This document shows, one piece after another, positions 25,130 to 34,800 of a stretch of DNA of 64,000 nucleotides. Each line of letters starts with the position of its first letter. The stretch's first letter is position 1. This DNA is from Paraburkholderia sp. BL23I1N1 (GTDB lineage Bacteria > Pseudomonadota > Gammaproteobacteria > Burkholderiales > Burkholderiaceae), in contig NZ_RAPV01000001.1 of NCBI RefSeq assembly GCF_003610295.1, forward strand, positions 3,472,001-3,536,000, read 5' to 3'. Both the position numbers and the translations under genes were made by a program. The notes under the pieces are model-generated. The model made no database searches. It was not told the DNA's origin and worked only from the letters and a program-made list of their open reading frames with translations.

Positions 25130-25827
25130 CACAACCGCATTGGCAGGACCGCTGGCGCAGCGCGCCGCTTGACTGGCCGCCCGCGTACCGCGTGATTCCG
25201 ACGCGCTTTCCGGCCGTCAATCTGTTCGACCGGGTTGCATCACCAGAAGATTTCGACGCCCTCTACGCGCTCGAAGCAATGACCAACGACCGCTTGCGCA
25301 CCGAAGTCGGCGAGCTCGATCTCGTGCCACGCGAAGAGCGCCGTTTCGGCCCGGGGTACGGACCGATCATGGCGGCGTTGACGCACCTGAATCCGCTCGG
25401 CAGCCGCTTCTCGGACGGCACATATGGCGTGTTCTATTGCGCCCGCTCGCGTGCCACCGCGATCGCCGAGACGCGCTATCACACGGGGAAGTTTCTGGAG
25501 GCAACCGCCGAGCCGCCCATGCGGCAGCAAATGCGCCTCTACACCGTGGTGGCGCAAGGCAACGTGGTCGATATTCGCGGCGACGTCTCGCTCGATCTCG
25601 CGGTGCTGTCGCCCGACGACTATCTCGCCGGACAATCGCTCGGCCGTGCCGTGCGCGAGGCCGGTGCGCCAGGCATCGTGTATCCGTCGGTGCGGGATGA
25701 CGAAGGCGAGTGCCTTGCCGCGTTCAGAACCACACTGCTGCGCGACTGCCATCACGCGGCGTATCTGGAATACAACTGGAACGGCACGAGCATCGATATC
25801 GTGTTCGAACTCAATCAGGTAGGCTAA
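25126..25827 (+). CDS. RES-family NAD+ phosphorylase toxin
   Basis: A 233-residue RES-domain protein starting at a GTG overlapping the antitoxin stop. RES toxins such as MbcT deplete NAD+ by phosphorolysis and have an ADP-ribosyltransferase-like fold. The three name-giving polar residues are visible in order: Arg in YRVIPTRFPA, Glu in AIAETRYH and Ser in VYPSVRDDEG, so the enzyme looks intact. At 233 residues it is longer than many RES toxins (150–190), with extra sequence at the N-terminus. The system is complete and probably functional. Confidence 0.88.
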   Translation: MTQPHWQDRWRSAPLDWPPAYRVIPTRFPAVNLFDRVASPEDFDALYALEAMTNDRLRTEVGELDLVPREERRFGPGYGPIMAALTHLNPLGSRFSDGTYGVFYCARSRATAIAETRYHTGKFLEATAEPPMRQQMRLYTVVAQGNVVDIRGDVSLDLAVLSPDDYLAGQSLGRAVREAGAPGIVYPSVRDDEGECLAAFRTTLLRDCHHAAYLEYNWNGTSIDIVFELNQVG

Positions 25828-25851
25828 GCGTCACGAAACGTCACGAAAGAA

Positions 25852-26589
25852 TCAGGGCAAGGCCAGCGCCGCCGCCCCGCTCTCCCGCGCCGCCTCGACC
25901 GTGATCGACCAGCGCAGCAATGCCCGCGGCTCCACGATCGTCAGCTTGCCGCCAGGCCCGAATGCGCCGGTGTCGATGAAAATCTGTGAGCCGATCTGCT
26001 GGATGTCGCGCATCGGCGTATGGCCGCAATAGGTCAGCGAAAGGCCCTGCTGCCGCTGCGGATCACCATTGCCCAAGGCCAGATCGCGCCCCCACAGCAA
26101 CCGCTGGCGCGTTTCGTCGGAAAAATTTCCGGCGTCGAGCTCGGCGTCCGTGCCGAAGAATTCGGCATGCAGAATATTGAAGCGCTCCTTACCGCTGCCG
26201 ACCACACGCACGAGCGGCAGCGTGCGCAGACGTTCAGCGTAGTGCTGCAAGCGTTCGTCGGACACATCCGCCGCCCATATCCCACCGATTCCATACCACC
26301 ACTGGCGCCGCATGCGCCCATCGGCGACAGCGCACAAGGTGTCTTCGTGATTGCCGAGCACTGCGTGAAACCACGGTTTGTCGAGCAGGGCCAACGCCTG
26401 CTCGGAATGCTCGCCGCGGTCCACCAGATCGCCGACCGAAAAGAGCCGGTCGCGCGCGGGCTCAAACGCGATATCGCGCAGCAGATAGCGCAACGCATCG
26501 ACGCAGCCATGCAAATCGCCGACGACAAAGTCGCGGCCGCTCTGATTGGCCGGGTGATGCTGAACGGAGTTGACGAGTACGGAATCCAT
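25852..26589 (-). CDS. Metallophosphoesterase, PrpA/lambda-phosphatase-like
   Basis: A 245-residue metallophosphatase with the ordered motifs GDLHGC, GDLVDRG and GNHED, then CGHTP, forming a dinuclear metal site typical of bacteriophage-lambda-type serine/threonine phosphatases and ApaH relatives. The start is uncertain: ATG 26589 leaves 28 residues before the first motif, ATG 26610 adds seven more, and no strong ribosome binding site marks either. It ends 24 nt from the RES stop (convergent). The substrate may be a phosphoprotein or a dinucleotide polyphosphate. Confidence 0.8.
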   Translation of the reverse strand: MDSVLVNSVQHHPANQSGRDFVVGDLHGCVDALRYLLRDIAFEPARDRLFSVGDLVDRGEHSEQALALLDKPWFHAVLGNHEDTLCAVADGRMRRQWWYGIGGIWAADVSDERLQHYAERLRTLPLVRVVGSGKERFNILHAEFFGTDAELDAGNFSDETRQRLLWGRDLALGNGDPQRQQGLSLTYCGHTPMRDIQQIGSQIFIDTGAFGPGGKLTIVEPRALLRWSITVEAARESGAAALALP

Positions 26590-26737
26590 TCGCTCATGAT
26601 AGTTCGGCATCCGCAAACGCGTATGCGCGTTGCCGATCTTTTCCTGGCGCCCCGCGCCGCCGAAATCACGTAAAAACGACGCAAAAATGGTGTATCCCCA
26701 GCAGAAGTTACCGGAAAATACCCCATTGACGCGGTCA

Positions 26738-28177
26738 TTATTGCTGTGTGCGCAGCTTGGCGACCTGATCTACCGTCACCGTGGACTGCGGATTGCCGAA
26801 CTGTCTGGTCACGTAATTGGTGATAGCCGCCACTTGATCGTCGGTGAGCTGGGTGGCGAACGCGGGCATCAGCACGTCAGCCTGTTTCGTCGTACGACTT
26901 ACGCCGTGCAGGATCACCATCGCCAGATTGTTGGCGTCGCTCGCACCGACCGCCGAGTTGTGGATTAGCGACGGATACGCGCCCGGCGCGCTTGCGCCAA
27001 CGCCCTGGCCGGTCCAGTTATGGCACGTCGCGCAATTGGCGATAAACAGCTGCGCGCCGTTCACCGCATTGATCGTGGTGCCGCGCATCGCGGTGACGTC
27101 GTCGACGGCGGGATTGCCCCACTGATCGCGCGGACGCGATTCTCCACCGTTGATCGGCGGCACCGAGCGCAGGTACGTGACGATCGAGCGGATGTCCTCG
27201 TGCGTCAGGTACTGCGTGCTGTCGGTCACCACCTCGGCCATCGGGCCCGCCGCATTGGCGCGGCCCGGCGCCGCGCCGGTCGACAGATACGCGGCCAGTT
27301 CGTCGTCGCTCCAGTTGCCCACGCCGCTGTTCTTGTCCGGCGTGATGTTGTACGCATGCCAGCCGGCCTGTACGGCGCCCGAAAAGCGCGAACTCGTCTT
27401 CAAACCCTGCGTGAAATTGCGCGGCGTATGGCACTCCTCGCAATGCGCGAGTCCTACGACCAGATACGCGCCGCGATTCCACTCGGCGCTTTGCTTCGGG
27501 TCGGGGACGAAACGGCCTTCGTCGAAATTGAACAGATTCCAGAACACCATCAGCCAGCGCAGGTTGAAGGGGAATTTCAGGGTATTGCTGGGCGGCGCGT
27601 AGTGGATCGGCGTCAGCGTGTTCAGATACGCGCGAATGGCGAGCACGTCCTGATCGGTGACCTTGGTGTATTCCGCATACGGGAAGGCCGGATACAGCCG
27701 CTCGCCGCTCTTGCCGATGCCTTCATGCATCGCCCGCAGAAAATCGGCGTCGCTCCATTGGCCGATGCCGGTATCCGGGTCGGGCGTGATGTTCGGTGTC
27801 ACGATCGTACCGAACGGCGTGTTGATCGGCAGGCCGCCCGCGAACGGGCGTGTCTTGTCGGCCGTGTGGCAGGCAACACAATCGCCGGCGCGTGCGAGGT
27901 ATTCACCGCGTTTCACGAGATCGCTGCTGGTCGCCGCCGTCGGTGTGGCCGCTGTTTGGGCCGCTGCATTGGCCGGTTGCGAGGCGTCGTCCGCGCGAGC
28001 CTGCGCGATCGGCAGCTCGTCGTTATGCCGCGCGGCCGGCACGTGCGCTTTGTGCCAGGCGACATACAGCGCAAACAGCGAGAAGGCCGCCGCCAGCGTC
28101 GCCACCCGGAAGCGGCGGCGACGCGCGCTCTGAACCAGCGCATCGGCCGGCTGCACGCGAGAGGTGTTCTTCGTCAT
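26738..28177 (-). CDS. Triheme cytochrome c subunit of a membrane-bound FAD dehydrogenase
   Basis: A 479-residue membrane-anchored cytochrome c with three CxxCH haem sites, CVACH, CEECH and CATCH. An N-terminal hydrophobic segment (RVATLAAAFSLFALYVAW) anchors or exports it. This architecture matches the cytochrome subunit of gluconate 2-dehydrogenase, fructose dehydrogenase and alcohol dehydrogenase complexes, passing electrons to ubiquinone. The ATG at 28177 has GGAGAG 6 nt upstream, supporting it over a start 30 nt earlier that would overlap the GMC gene. It is the last gene of a small-subunit–GMC–cytochrome operon, 19 nt after the GMC stop. Confidence 0.9.
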   Translation of the reverse strand: MTKNTSRVQPADALVQSARRRRFRVATLAAAFSLFALYVAWHKAHVPAARHNDELPIAQARADDASQPANAAAQTAATPTAATSSDLVKRGEYLARAGDCVACHTADKTRPFAGGLPINTPFGTIVTPNITPDPDTGIGQWSDADFLRAMHEGIGKSGERLYPAFPYAEYTKVTDQDVLAIRAYLNTLTPIHYAPPSNTLKFPFNLRWLMVFWNLFNFDEGRFVPDPKQSAEWNRGAYLVVGLAHCEECHTPRNFTQGLKTSSRFSGAVQAGWHAYNITPDKNSGVGNWSDDELAAYLSTGAAPGRANAAGPMAEVVTDSTQYLTHEDIRSIVTYLRSVPPINGGESRPRDQWGNPAVDDVTAMRGTTINAVNGAQLFIANCATCHNWTGQGVGASAPGAYPSLIHNSAVGASDANNLAMVILHGVSRTTKQADVLMPAFATQLTDDQVAAITNYVTRQFGNPQSTVTVDQVAKLRTQQ

Positions 28178-28196
28178 TGTGGCTCTCCGTTCAGGC

Positions 28197-29798
28197 TCAG
28201 ATTTCACGCTTGAGCTTGTCCGCCAGCTTCAGCGACAAGGCCGCGATCGTCAGCGTGCAATTCACGGAGGCGGCAGTCGGCATCACGCCGCTGCTGGCGA
28301 TGAACAGATTCGAGTGATCGTGCGTGCGGCAGTCCGCGTCGACGACCGAATCCCCAGGATCGCTGCCCATGATCGTGGTGCCCATGATGTGATTGTTCGG
28401 CGCGAACGTATCGTCGAACGAGACCTCGGCGCCACCGAATAGCGCGGCAATCTGTGCGTACACTTCATGCGTGTTGGCCGCGCTCTTCTTCACATAATCG
28501 TTGATCGAGTAGTAGATCTCGGGCTGCGGAATACCGAGCGCGTCCTTGTGATCCGCCGAGGGCACCACGCGGTTCTGCGGCTCCGCGAGATGCTCGTGAA
28601 AACTGTTGATGCTTAGCGTGCGTGCCGCGCGATCGCGAATTTGCCGGTCGAGCTCGGCGCCGGTAAGGCCTTGTTTCAGCAAATCGGCGGTCACGCTCAT
28701 GGTCGGCACGCCATTCGACAGATGCAGCTTTTTTGCGGCGTAATCCGAGCGGAACGCGCCGTCGCGGAAGTTGACGATCGAGGTCATTTCCATGGGCCCG
28801 CGTCCGGGCCACAGCGGCTCATTGGCGAGGAAGGTGACGCCCGTGCCCGGATGGTCCATCAGGTTACGGCCCACCTGATCCGAACTGTTGCCGATGCCGT
28901 GCGCGAATTTGTCGGTGGTCGACATCAGCATCAGCTTCGGCGTTTCGATACCGTTGGCGGCGAGCACGAACAGCTTGCCGCTCACACGTGTGCTGTTGCC
29001 GTTCGGGTCCTTGTAGTGGACGGCCGTGATGAGCCCTTTGTTGTCCGCTTCGACGTGGTAAACAACCGCTTGGGGAATCAGCTTCGCGCCGGCCTGTTCG
29101 GCCTTCTCCGCATGCACCACGCCGTTGTACATCGCGGCGATCGGGCAGATCGGCATGCAGTTGTTGTTGCCGCAGCAGGTGGGCCGCGCATCGTACGGGC
29201 GGCTGTTACGCGCGACCGGTTCGGGTACCACCTTGAAGCCCTGTGCGTTGAGCACATCGCTAAAGCGCTGATCCATGTACGACAGCGGCAACGCGCTCAT
29301 CGGATAAGGTCTGGAGCGCGGCGAACCGAGATCGATCGTGCTGTCCGGCCCGGAAACGCCCAATTCCATTTCAGCCGCCAGGTACCACGGCTCCAGTGTT
29401 TCGTACGGATAAGGCCAATCACGTCCCACGCCGTACAGCTTGTGCAGCTGAAAATCGGACGGCAACAGCCGCCACGCAGCGGCCGCCCAATGCCACGTCG
29501 TGCCGCCGACCAGTCGCACATACTGTGAGTTGTACGGATAGTCGCCTTTCTGGATCAGGTAATTGTTGGCGGGCGCGTACTCGGGATGCGGTGCGTACGG
29601 CGTGGAGGGATAGGGCGTCGCGAAGTCGGACTTGACCGGCGAATTGCGGAAATTCTCGACGATCTGCCAGCGCGGAATACGCGGCCCGGCTTCGAGCAGA
29701 ATCACCGACGCGCCGGCCAGCGCCATCTGATACGCAACCAGCCCACCTGCCACGCCGGACCCGACCACGACGATATCGGCGGAATTTGAGTTTGCCAT
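28197..29798 (-). CDS. GMC-family FAD dehydrogenase catalytic subunit (gluconate/fructose/glucose dehydrogenase type)
   Basis: A 533-residue GMC flavoprotein. The N-terminal FAD motif is VVVGSGVAGGLVAYQMALAGASVILLEAG. Near residues 208–219 it has CCGNNNCMPICP, the cysteine motif of the [3Fe-4S] cluster in FAD-GDH and fructose dehydrogenase large subunits. The C-terminal GMC block (NHIMGTTIMGSDPGDSVVD, SGVMPTAASVNCTLTIAALS) contains the usual catalytic His/Asn region. It lacks its own signal and would be co-exported with the small subunit. The sugar or polyol oxidised cannot be told from sequence. Confidence 0.9.
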   Translation of the reverse strand: MANSNSADIVVVGSGVAGGLVAYQMALAGASVILLEAGPRIPRWQIVENFRNSPVKSDFATPYPSTPYAPHPEYAPANNYLIQKGDYPYNSQYVRLVGGTTWHWAAAAWRLLPSDFQLHKLYGVGRDWPYPYETLEPWYLAAEMELGVSGPDSTIDLGSPRSRPYPMSALPLSYMDQRFSDVLNAQGFKVVPEPVARNSRPYDARPTCCGNNNCMPICPIAAMYNGVVHAEKAEQAGAKLIPQAVVYHVEADNKGLITAVHYKDPNGNSTRVSGKLFVLAANGIETPKLMLMSTTDKFAHGIGNSSDQVGRNLMDHPGTGVTFLANEPLWPGRGPMEMTSIVNFRDGAFRSDYAAKKLHLSNGVPTMSVTADLLKQGLTGAELDRQIRDRAARTLSINSFHEHLAEPQNRVVPSADHKDALGIPQPEIYYSINDYVKKSAANTHEVYAQIAALFGGAEVSFDDTFAPNNHIMGTTIMGSDPGDSVVDADCRTHDHSNLFIASSGVMPTAASVNCTLTIAALSLKLADKLKREI

Positions 29799-29915
29799 TG
29801 CTGCCCTCTTCTTGCTTATCGTTACTTGCTGGGCTCGCGTCCCGGCGTTTCGTCGAACAGCTCAATCAGGCAATACGACGCTACGACAAACCGGCACGCG
29901 CGAGAGGAACGTCGT

Positions 29916-30560
29916 TCAGGCGCTCACCGGCTTCTGTGTCCAATAGAACGGTACGTCGCGGCAATAGGACGGTATCGTCAGCACGTCTTTGACCGGCTCG
30001 AACATCAGCGCTTTTTCATAAGCGACCACCTCCACATGCGGCATGTCGCCCACGAGACCGAGATACCACGCACGCGTGATCGCGCTGACGAACCTGGCGA
30101 GCGCCGGCTGATCGACCTGCAATGCCTGCGTGACCGTATCGGACGGTACACCGCCATGACCTTGCAGCCACGTGTTGAGCGCGGCGACGTTCTGGGAGAA
30201 CTGGCTGTCGGATTTGGCGAGGGCATCGTAGACACGTTTGCCGAGCACGGCGTCGAAGCCCGTGCGGCCGGTCAGACGTTGCGAGAGCGCGAGGAAGGCA
30301 TCGAGGCCGCCGCCGGCGGGCGCATCGGCGAACGCTGGGGCAATCCACGAGAGCGAGCGGCCCGCGCCGGCAAATGCCAGCGCGGCGGCAGTGGCGCATG
30401 CGCCGAGCACCCATGCTCTGCGCGGGGCGGAAATCAAAAACGAACGTGAAGCTTGAAACGAGGGCGACTGCGAAGAGCTCTGAGAAGAACGCAGCGAAGA
30501 CGAAGTTGACGACGAAAGCCCGGCCGGGTGCGTCTCTTTGCTCTCAGGAACATCTGTCAT
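29916..30560 (-). CDS. Sugar dehydrogenase small subunit with Tat signal
   Basis: A 214-residue small subunit of the FAD-dependent sugar dehydrogenase family. A long Ser-rich N-terminus leads to PRRAWVLGACATAAALAFAGAG, a twin-arginine-type signal that would carry the folded GMC partner to the periplasm. The mature part (FLALSQRLTGRTGFDAVLGKRVYDAL, ITRAWYLGLVG, SYCRDVPFYWTQKP) matches small subunits of fructose and sorbitol dehydrogenases. GGAG lies 5 nt before the ATG. It opens the operon, 117 nt ahead of the GMC gene. Confidence 0.83.
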   Translation of the reverse strand: MTDVPESKETHPAGLSSSTSSSLRSSQSSSQSPSFQASRSFLISAPRRAWVLGACATAAALAFAGAGRSLSWIAPAFADAPAGGGLDAFLALSQRLTGRTGFDAVLGKRVYDALAKSDSQFSQNVAALNTWLQGHGGVPSDTVTQALQVDQPALARFVSAITRAWYLGLVGDMPHVEVVAYEKALMFEPVKDVLTIPSYCRDVPFYWTQKPVSA

Positions 30561-30760
30561 GGGGACTCCAGATGGTGAGTCGATCGTGGGTCATTTTCAA
30601 CGCGCACGACAAAAAACACGCCGCCTGCCAATCGCCTTTCAACTGAAAGCGACACGCAAGGCCGTTGCGAAAGACTATAGCCTGTGATTCCCCCATTCGA
30701 CAAACGGCGCCCGATGCGCGAGTAGAATCCGCGAACAGACGGCCCTCCACTCCTGATCCC

Positions 30761-31423
30761 ATGCTCACAAAAATTTATCCGCAGGTTCTTCGCAATCGAC
30801 CACGCATGCTGATCGGCCTCGCCGTCGGTCTCGTGGCCGCGCTGGCGCTCCCCGAACACACGCGCCCCATGGTGCGTGTTCTGGCCGGCTGGGATGCCGC
30901 CGTGTGGAGCTATCTCGTGCTGATCTGGATACACATGGCCGCCGCCGACGAAGGCCATGTCCGCGAATTCGCGCGGCGCGACGACGAAAACGCGGGCGTG
31001 GTGCTGGTCGTGATCTGCGTCGCGACGGTCGCCAGTATTGCGGCGATCGTGCTCGAACTGGCTTCGGCGAAGGGCACCGCCGGTGCCTCGACTGCATGGC
31101 ACTACCTGCTGACCGGCCTCACGATGTTCGGCGCATGGTTCATGATCCCGACTATTTTCACGTCGCACTACGCGCGGCTTTACTACGACGCCGATGCCAC
31201 GGAGACCGCCCTGCTGTTTCCCGACCACAAGCTCCAGCCGAACTACTGGGACTTCCTGTACTTCTCGTTCACCATCGCGGTGGCCTCGCAGACCTCGGAC
31301 GTGGTGCTGCGCTCGCGGTCGATTCGCCGCGCGGCGCTCGCGCAGTCGATCCTGTCGTTCTACTTCAATGTTGCCGTGCTCGGCTTGTGCGTGAACATCG
31401 CGGCGGGCTTGCTCGGCTCCTAG
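30761..31423 (+). CDS. DUF1345 membrane protein
   Basis: A 220-residue protein with five to six hydrophobic helices. The segment [11 protein letters not shown]…[29 protein letters not shown] is diagnostic of DUF1345, an uncharacterised inner-membrane family. The ATG at 30761 ([16 protein letters not shown]) is preferred over an upstream in-frame start at 30665, which would add an unlikely polar extension. A hairpin overlaps the region just after its stop. Confidence 0.8.
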   Translation: MLTKIYPQVLRNRPRMLIGLAVGLVAALALPEHTRPMVRVLAGWDAAVWSYLVLIWIHMAAADEGHVREFARRDDENAGVVLVVICVATVASIAAIVLELASAKGTAGASTAWHYLLTGLTMFGAWFMIPTIFTSHYARLYYDADATETALLFPDHKLQPNYWDFLYFSFTIAVASQTSDVVLRSRSIRRAALAQSILSFYFNVAVLGLCVNIAAGLLGS

Positions 31424-31429
31424 CCATGT

Positions 31430-31473
31430 AAAAACCCGGACGACGCCCGCCCGTTTTACACGCGGGCCGTCCG
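31430..31473 (-). terminator. Hairpin with a U-tract on the minus strand
   Basis: A 12-bp stem with a 2-nt bulge (CGGACG and GCCCGC pairing with GCGGGC and CGTCCG) is followed on the minus strand by GGTTTTT. On the plus strand it is not followed by T, so it best terminates a transcript coming leftward from 31.8 kb, though it may also fold at the end of the DUF1345 mRNA. Confidence 0.55.
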
Positions 31474-31638
31474 CGCCCACGGGCTACTCCGCCCTGGGGC
31501 CTCCCTCCGCCGTCCTCCCTCCGCCCTTCCTGCTGGGCGCGCCTCCCCCCGTTCCATCGCCTCAATCCAAAGCGCACGGGCACAACTGGCACACCGTTTG
31601 CTGCGTCTTGCGAATAGTTCTGGCCGGCCCCGTGCCAT
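31456..31638 (-). CDS. Possible 60-residue protein with a CxxC pair
   Basis: In the 395-nt gap before glgE a minus-strand frame starts with ATG at 31638 and has AGG 7 nt upstream. It encodes a basic peptide with RCASCARALWIEAMERGE and a Gly/Arg-rich tail, and ends inside the hairpin that terminates this strand. No family is recognised. The DNA from about 31487 to 31560 is strikingly pyrimidine-rich on the plus strand, so the tail composition may be a by-product. Treat as a candidate only; nothing else is visible in the gap. Confidence 0.22.
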   Translation of the reverse strand: MARGRPELFARRSKRCASCARALWIEAMERGEARPAGRAEGGRRREAPGRSSPWARTARV

Positions 31639-31818
31639 CGACGCCTGGCGTCAAAGCACCCGCAACTGGCCAGCGGCGTGACGATCTTTGCACTACATTG
31701 ACCAGTACGCGCCCTGGCTTCACGCGTCGCGCGGTATCCGGCTCTGGAAGCCCAATGAGCGCTGTGATCGCATGTCAATTGCATCCACACCGCAGCAGGA
31801 CGAATCTGGAAACGACCG

Positions 31819-34800
31819 ATGGAATCTCCAAACGGGTACGCGCCACGGATTTATTTTCTTCATTCACTTCTCGTCGGGCCGCTCGATGCATGGCCCGCGC
31901 AGTTCGCTCACGCAGCCGGACTGGGTTTCGATCACGCGCTGATCGGCGGCGTTTTCGAGCCGGGCCGGGCGGGTCACGCACAGGTGGTCGGCAATCACGG
32001 CCGGATGCATCCGGTGTTCGAAACCCGGCAACCGGCTACGGAGGCCATCCGCTCGCTTGCGCACACTGCCCGTCAGAACGGCCTGGCCTTGCTGATCGAT
32101 CTGGTGATCGACCGGATGGCCGCCGATGGCGCGCTGTACGCCGAACATACCGGCTGGTTCCACCCATTCGAGTCTGAAGAGGCGCGGCTCGATCCGCGCC
32201 ACGTGCATCACGAGGACAACGTCGCGTATGCCAACTTCAACGACGCCGCCAGCCGCGCCGCGCTAGTCGGCTGGTGGACGCAGCAACTGCTGGCGCTGGC
32301 CGACGCGGGGGTTGGCGGCGTCCGGTTCGATTCGCCGCATCGCGTGCCGGCCGCCGTGTGGCGGCAACTCGGCGACGCGGTTCGCGCGAAGCATCCTCAC
32401 ATACGTTTCCTCGCCGCCACGCCGGGTCTCGCCCGTGGCGACCTGCTCGGCCTCGACGGCGCGGGCTTTGACAGCGTGTTCTCGTCGGTGCGCTGGTGGG
32501 ATTTCCGCGCGAGCTGGATGGTGGAAGAGCATGCCGCTCTCGCCCGGATCGCCGCCCCCATCGCCTTTCCGGAAGCGCCTTACGGCACCCGCCTCGCCGC
32601 CGATCTCAGCGATGCGCACGACGCCGCCATCGTCGAGCGGGCCTATCGGCGCGCGCTGCTCGCGTCGGCTTCGACCGGCACGGGCTGGATGATGCCGATG
32701 GGCTTCGAGTACGGCGTCCACGAGCCGATGTCGCAGACACGCGGCGATGCCGCGCAGTTCGCTCTCGCCTGCCAGTCGAAGCCCTTCGATCTTTCGGAAC
32801 GGATCAGCCATGCGAACGAGATGGTGCGCAATACGACGACGCTGCACGCCAACGGCGAATTGCGCCCGCTAAGCGGGCCCGGCGCGCCCGCAGCGGTGTT
32901 GCTGCGCGCCGACACGCCTGATCTGCGCGACGCCGGCGAAGCGATCCTGATCGCTATCAATCCTGAACTCGGCGCGCCCGTGCGCGTCGATCCCGCCCGT
33001 TTCCTGCCGGGCGTGCCGGGCAACGTCACGCGCTTCGTCCCGCTCGACGCGCCCGGGCATGACACGCCCGCCGGGTTGACGCCCTTCACGCTCGCCCCCG
33101 GCGCAGTCCGTTTGTTTCGCGGGGTTGCCGATAAACCGATCCGTCTCGCGCCGCCGATCGACAAGGCGAGCAGCAAGCGCAGCGGCCACAAGACCGTGTT
33201 GGAGGCGATCGCCGCGCCGCGCGTGGCGATCGAGAGCGTGACACCCTCGGTCGACAATGGACGCTTCCCCGCCAAGCGCACAGTGGGCGAGCGCGCCGAA
33301 ATCACCGCCGCAATCTTCGCGGAAGGCCATGACAAGATCGCCGCCGCCGTTGTCTGGCGCGCCGCCGACGAAACCGCCTGGCACGAAGTACCGATGAGCC
33401 CCGCCCAGCCGGCCGGCCTCGATATCTGGAAAGCGCGCATTCCGCTGGAGCGCCTTGGCCGTCATGAATTCACGGTCATCGCATGGCGCGACGACTTTGC
33501 GTCACTCGTCGAGCATATCGAGAAGAAGCGGAAAGCGGGTCAAACCGTCGAACTCGAACTCGACGAAGCCGCTCATCTGTTCGCTTTGGTGCTCGCCGAA
33601 GTGGAAACCGCGGAGGCCTCGGCAGGTACGGTGACGAAGCCGCTCGAAGACATCGTCAAACGCTTCACCAAGGCCGACGCCGAAGCGAAGCTCGCGCTGC
33701 TGCTCGAACCGGCCACCGCGGGGGCGATGCGCGCCGCGCGCCACCGCCCGTTCCTGAGCCGCGATCCGATCGTCTACAGGATCGACGCCGAACGAACCGC
33801 CGCGCGTTTCGCCAGCTGGTACGAGATCTTCCCGCGTTCGATGAGCGATGACGAATCGCGTCACGGCACCTTCGCCGACGTCGTCACGAAACTGCCACGC
33901 ATCCGCGACATGGGTTTCGACGTGCTGTACTTCCCGCCAATCCACCCGATCGGCCTCGCGAACCGCAAAGGCCGCAACAACACGCTGAACGCACAACCGG
34001 GCGATGTCGGCAGCCCCTATGCGATCGGCGCGGCCGAAGGCGGCCACACCGCCGTGCATCCCGAACTCGGCACGCTCGCCGACTTCAAGCAAATGCTGGC
34101 GGCCGCCCACGCGCACGGCCTCGAAATCGCGCTCGACTTCGCGATTCAGTGCTCGCCGGATCACCCGTGGCTAAAGGAGCATCCGACGTGGTTCGCCTGG
34201 CGTCCGGACGGCACGTTGCGTTACGCGGAAAATCCACCGAAGAAGTATCAGGACATCGTCAACCCCGACTTCTATGCGCACGACGCCAAGCCCGATTTGT
34301 GGCTCGCGCTGCGCGACGTCTTCCTGTTCTGGATCGAAGCCGGCGTGCATATTTTCCGGGTGGACAATCCGCACACCAAGCCGCTGCCGTTCTGGGAATG
34401 GGTGATCGACGACGTGCGCTCGCGCTACCCCGACACGATCTTCCTCGCCGAAGCCTTCACGCGGCCGCGCATGATGAACCGCCTCGGCAAGATCGGTTTT
34501 TCGCAGTCGTACACGTATTTCACGTGGCGCGAGTCGAAGCGCGATTTCATCGAGTACATGACCGAACTCACGCAAACCGGCGCGCGTGATTTCTACCGGC
34601 CGAATTTCTTTGTCAACACGCCGGACATCAACCCGCGGCATTTGCAGTCGTCGGGGCGTTCGGGCTTTCTGATCCGAGCGGCGCTCGCCTCCACGCTCGC
34701 CGGTTTATGGGGCGTGTATAGCGGGTTTGAATTGTGCGAGGCCGCCGCGCTGCCGAACAGCGAGGAATATCTCGACTCCGAAAAGTATCAGCTGCGCGCG

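Noticed and set aside
27020..28213. Plus-strand open frame of 397 codons opposite the cytochrome c gene
   Set aside because: Antisense to a gene with three haem motifs; no independent protein signature.
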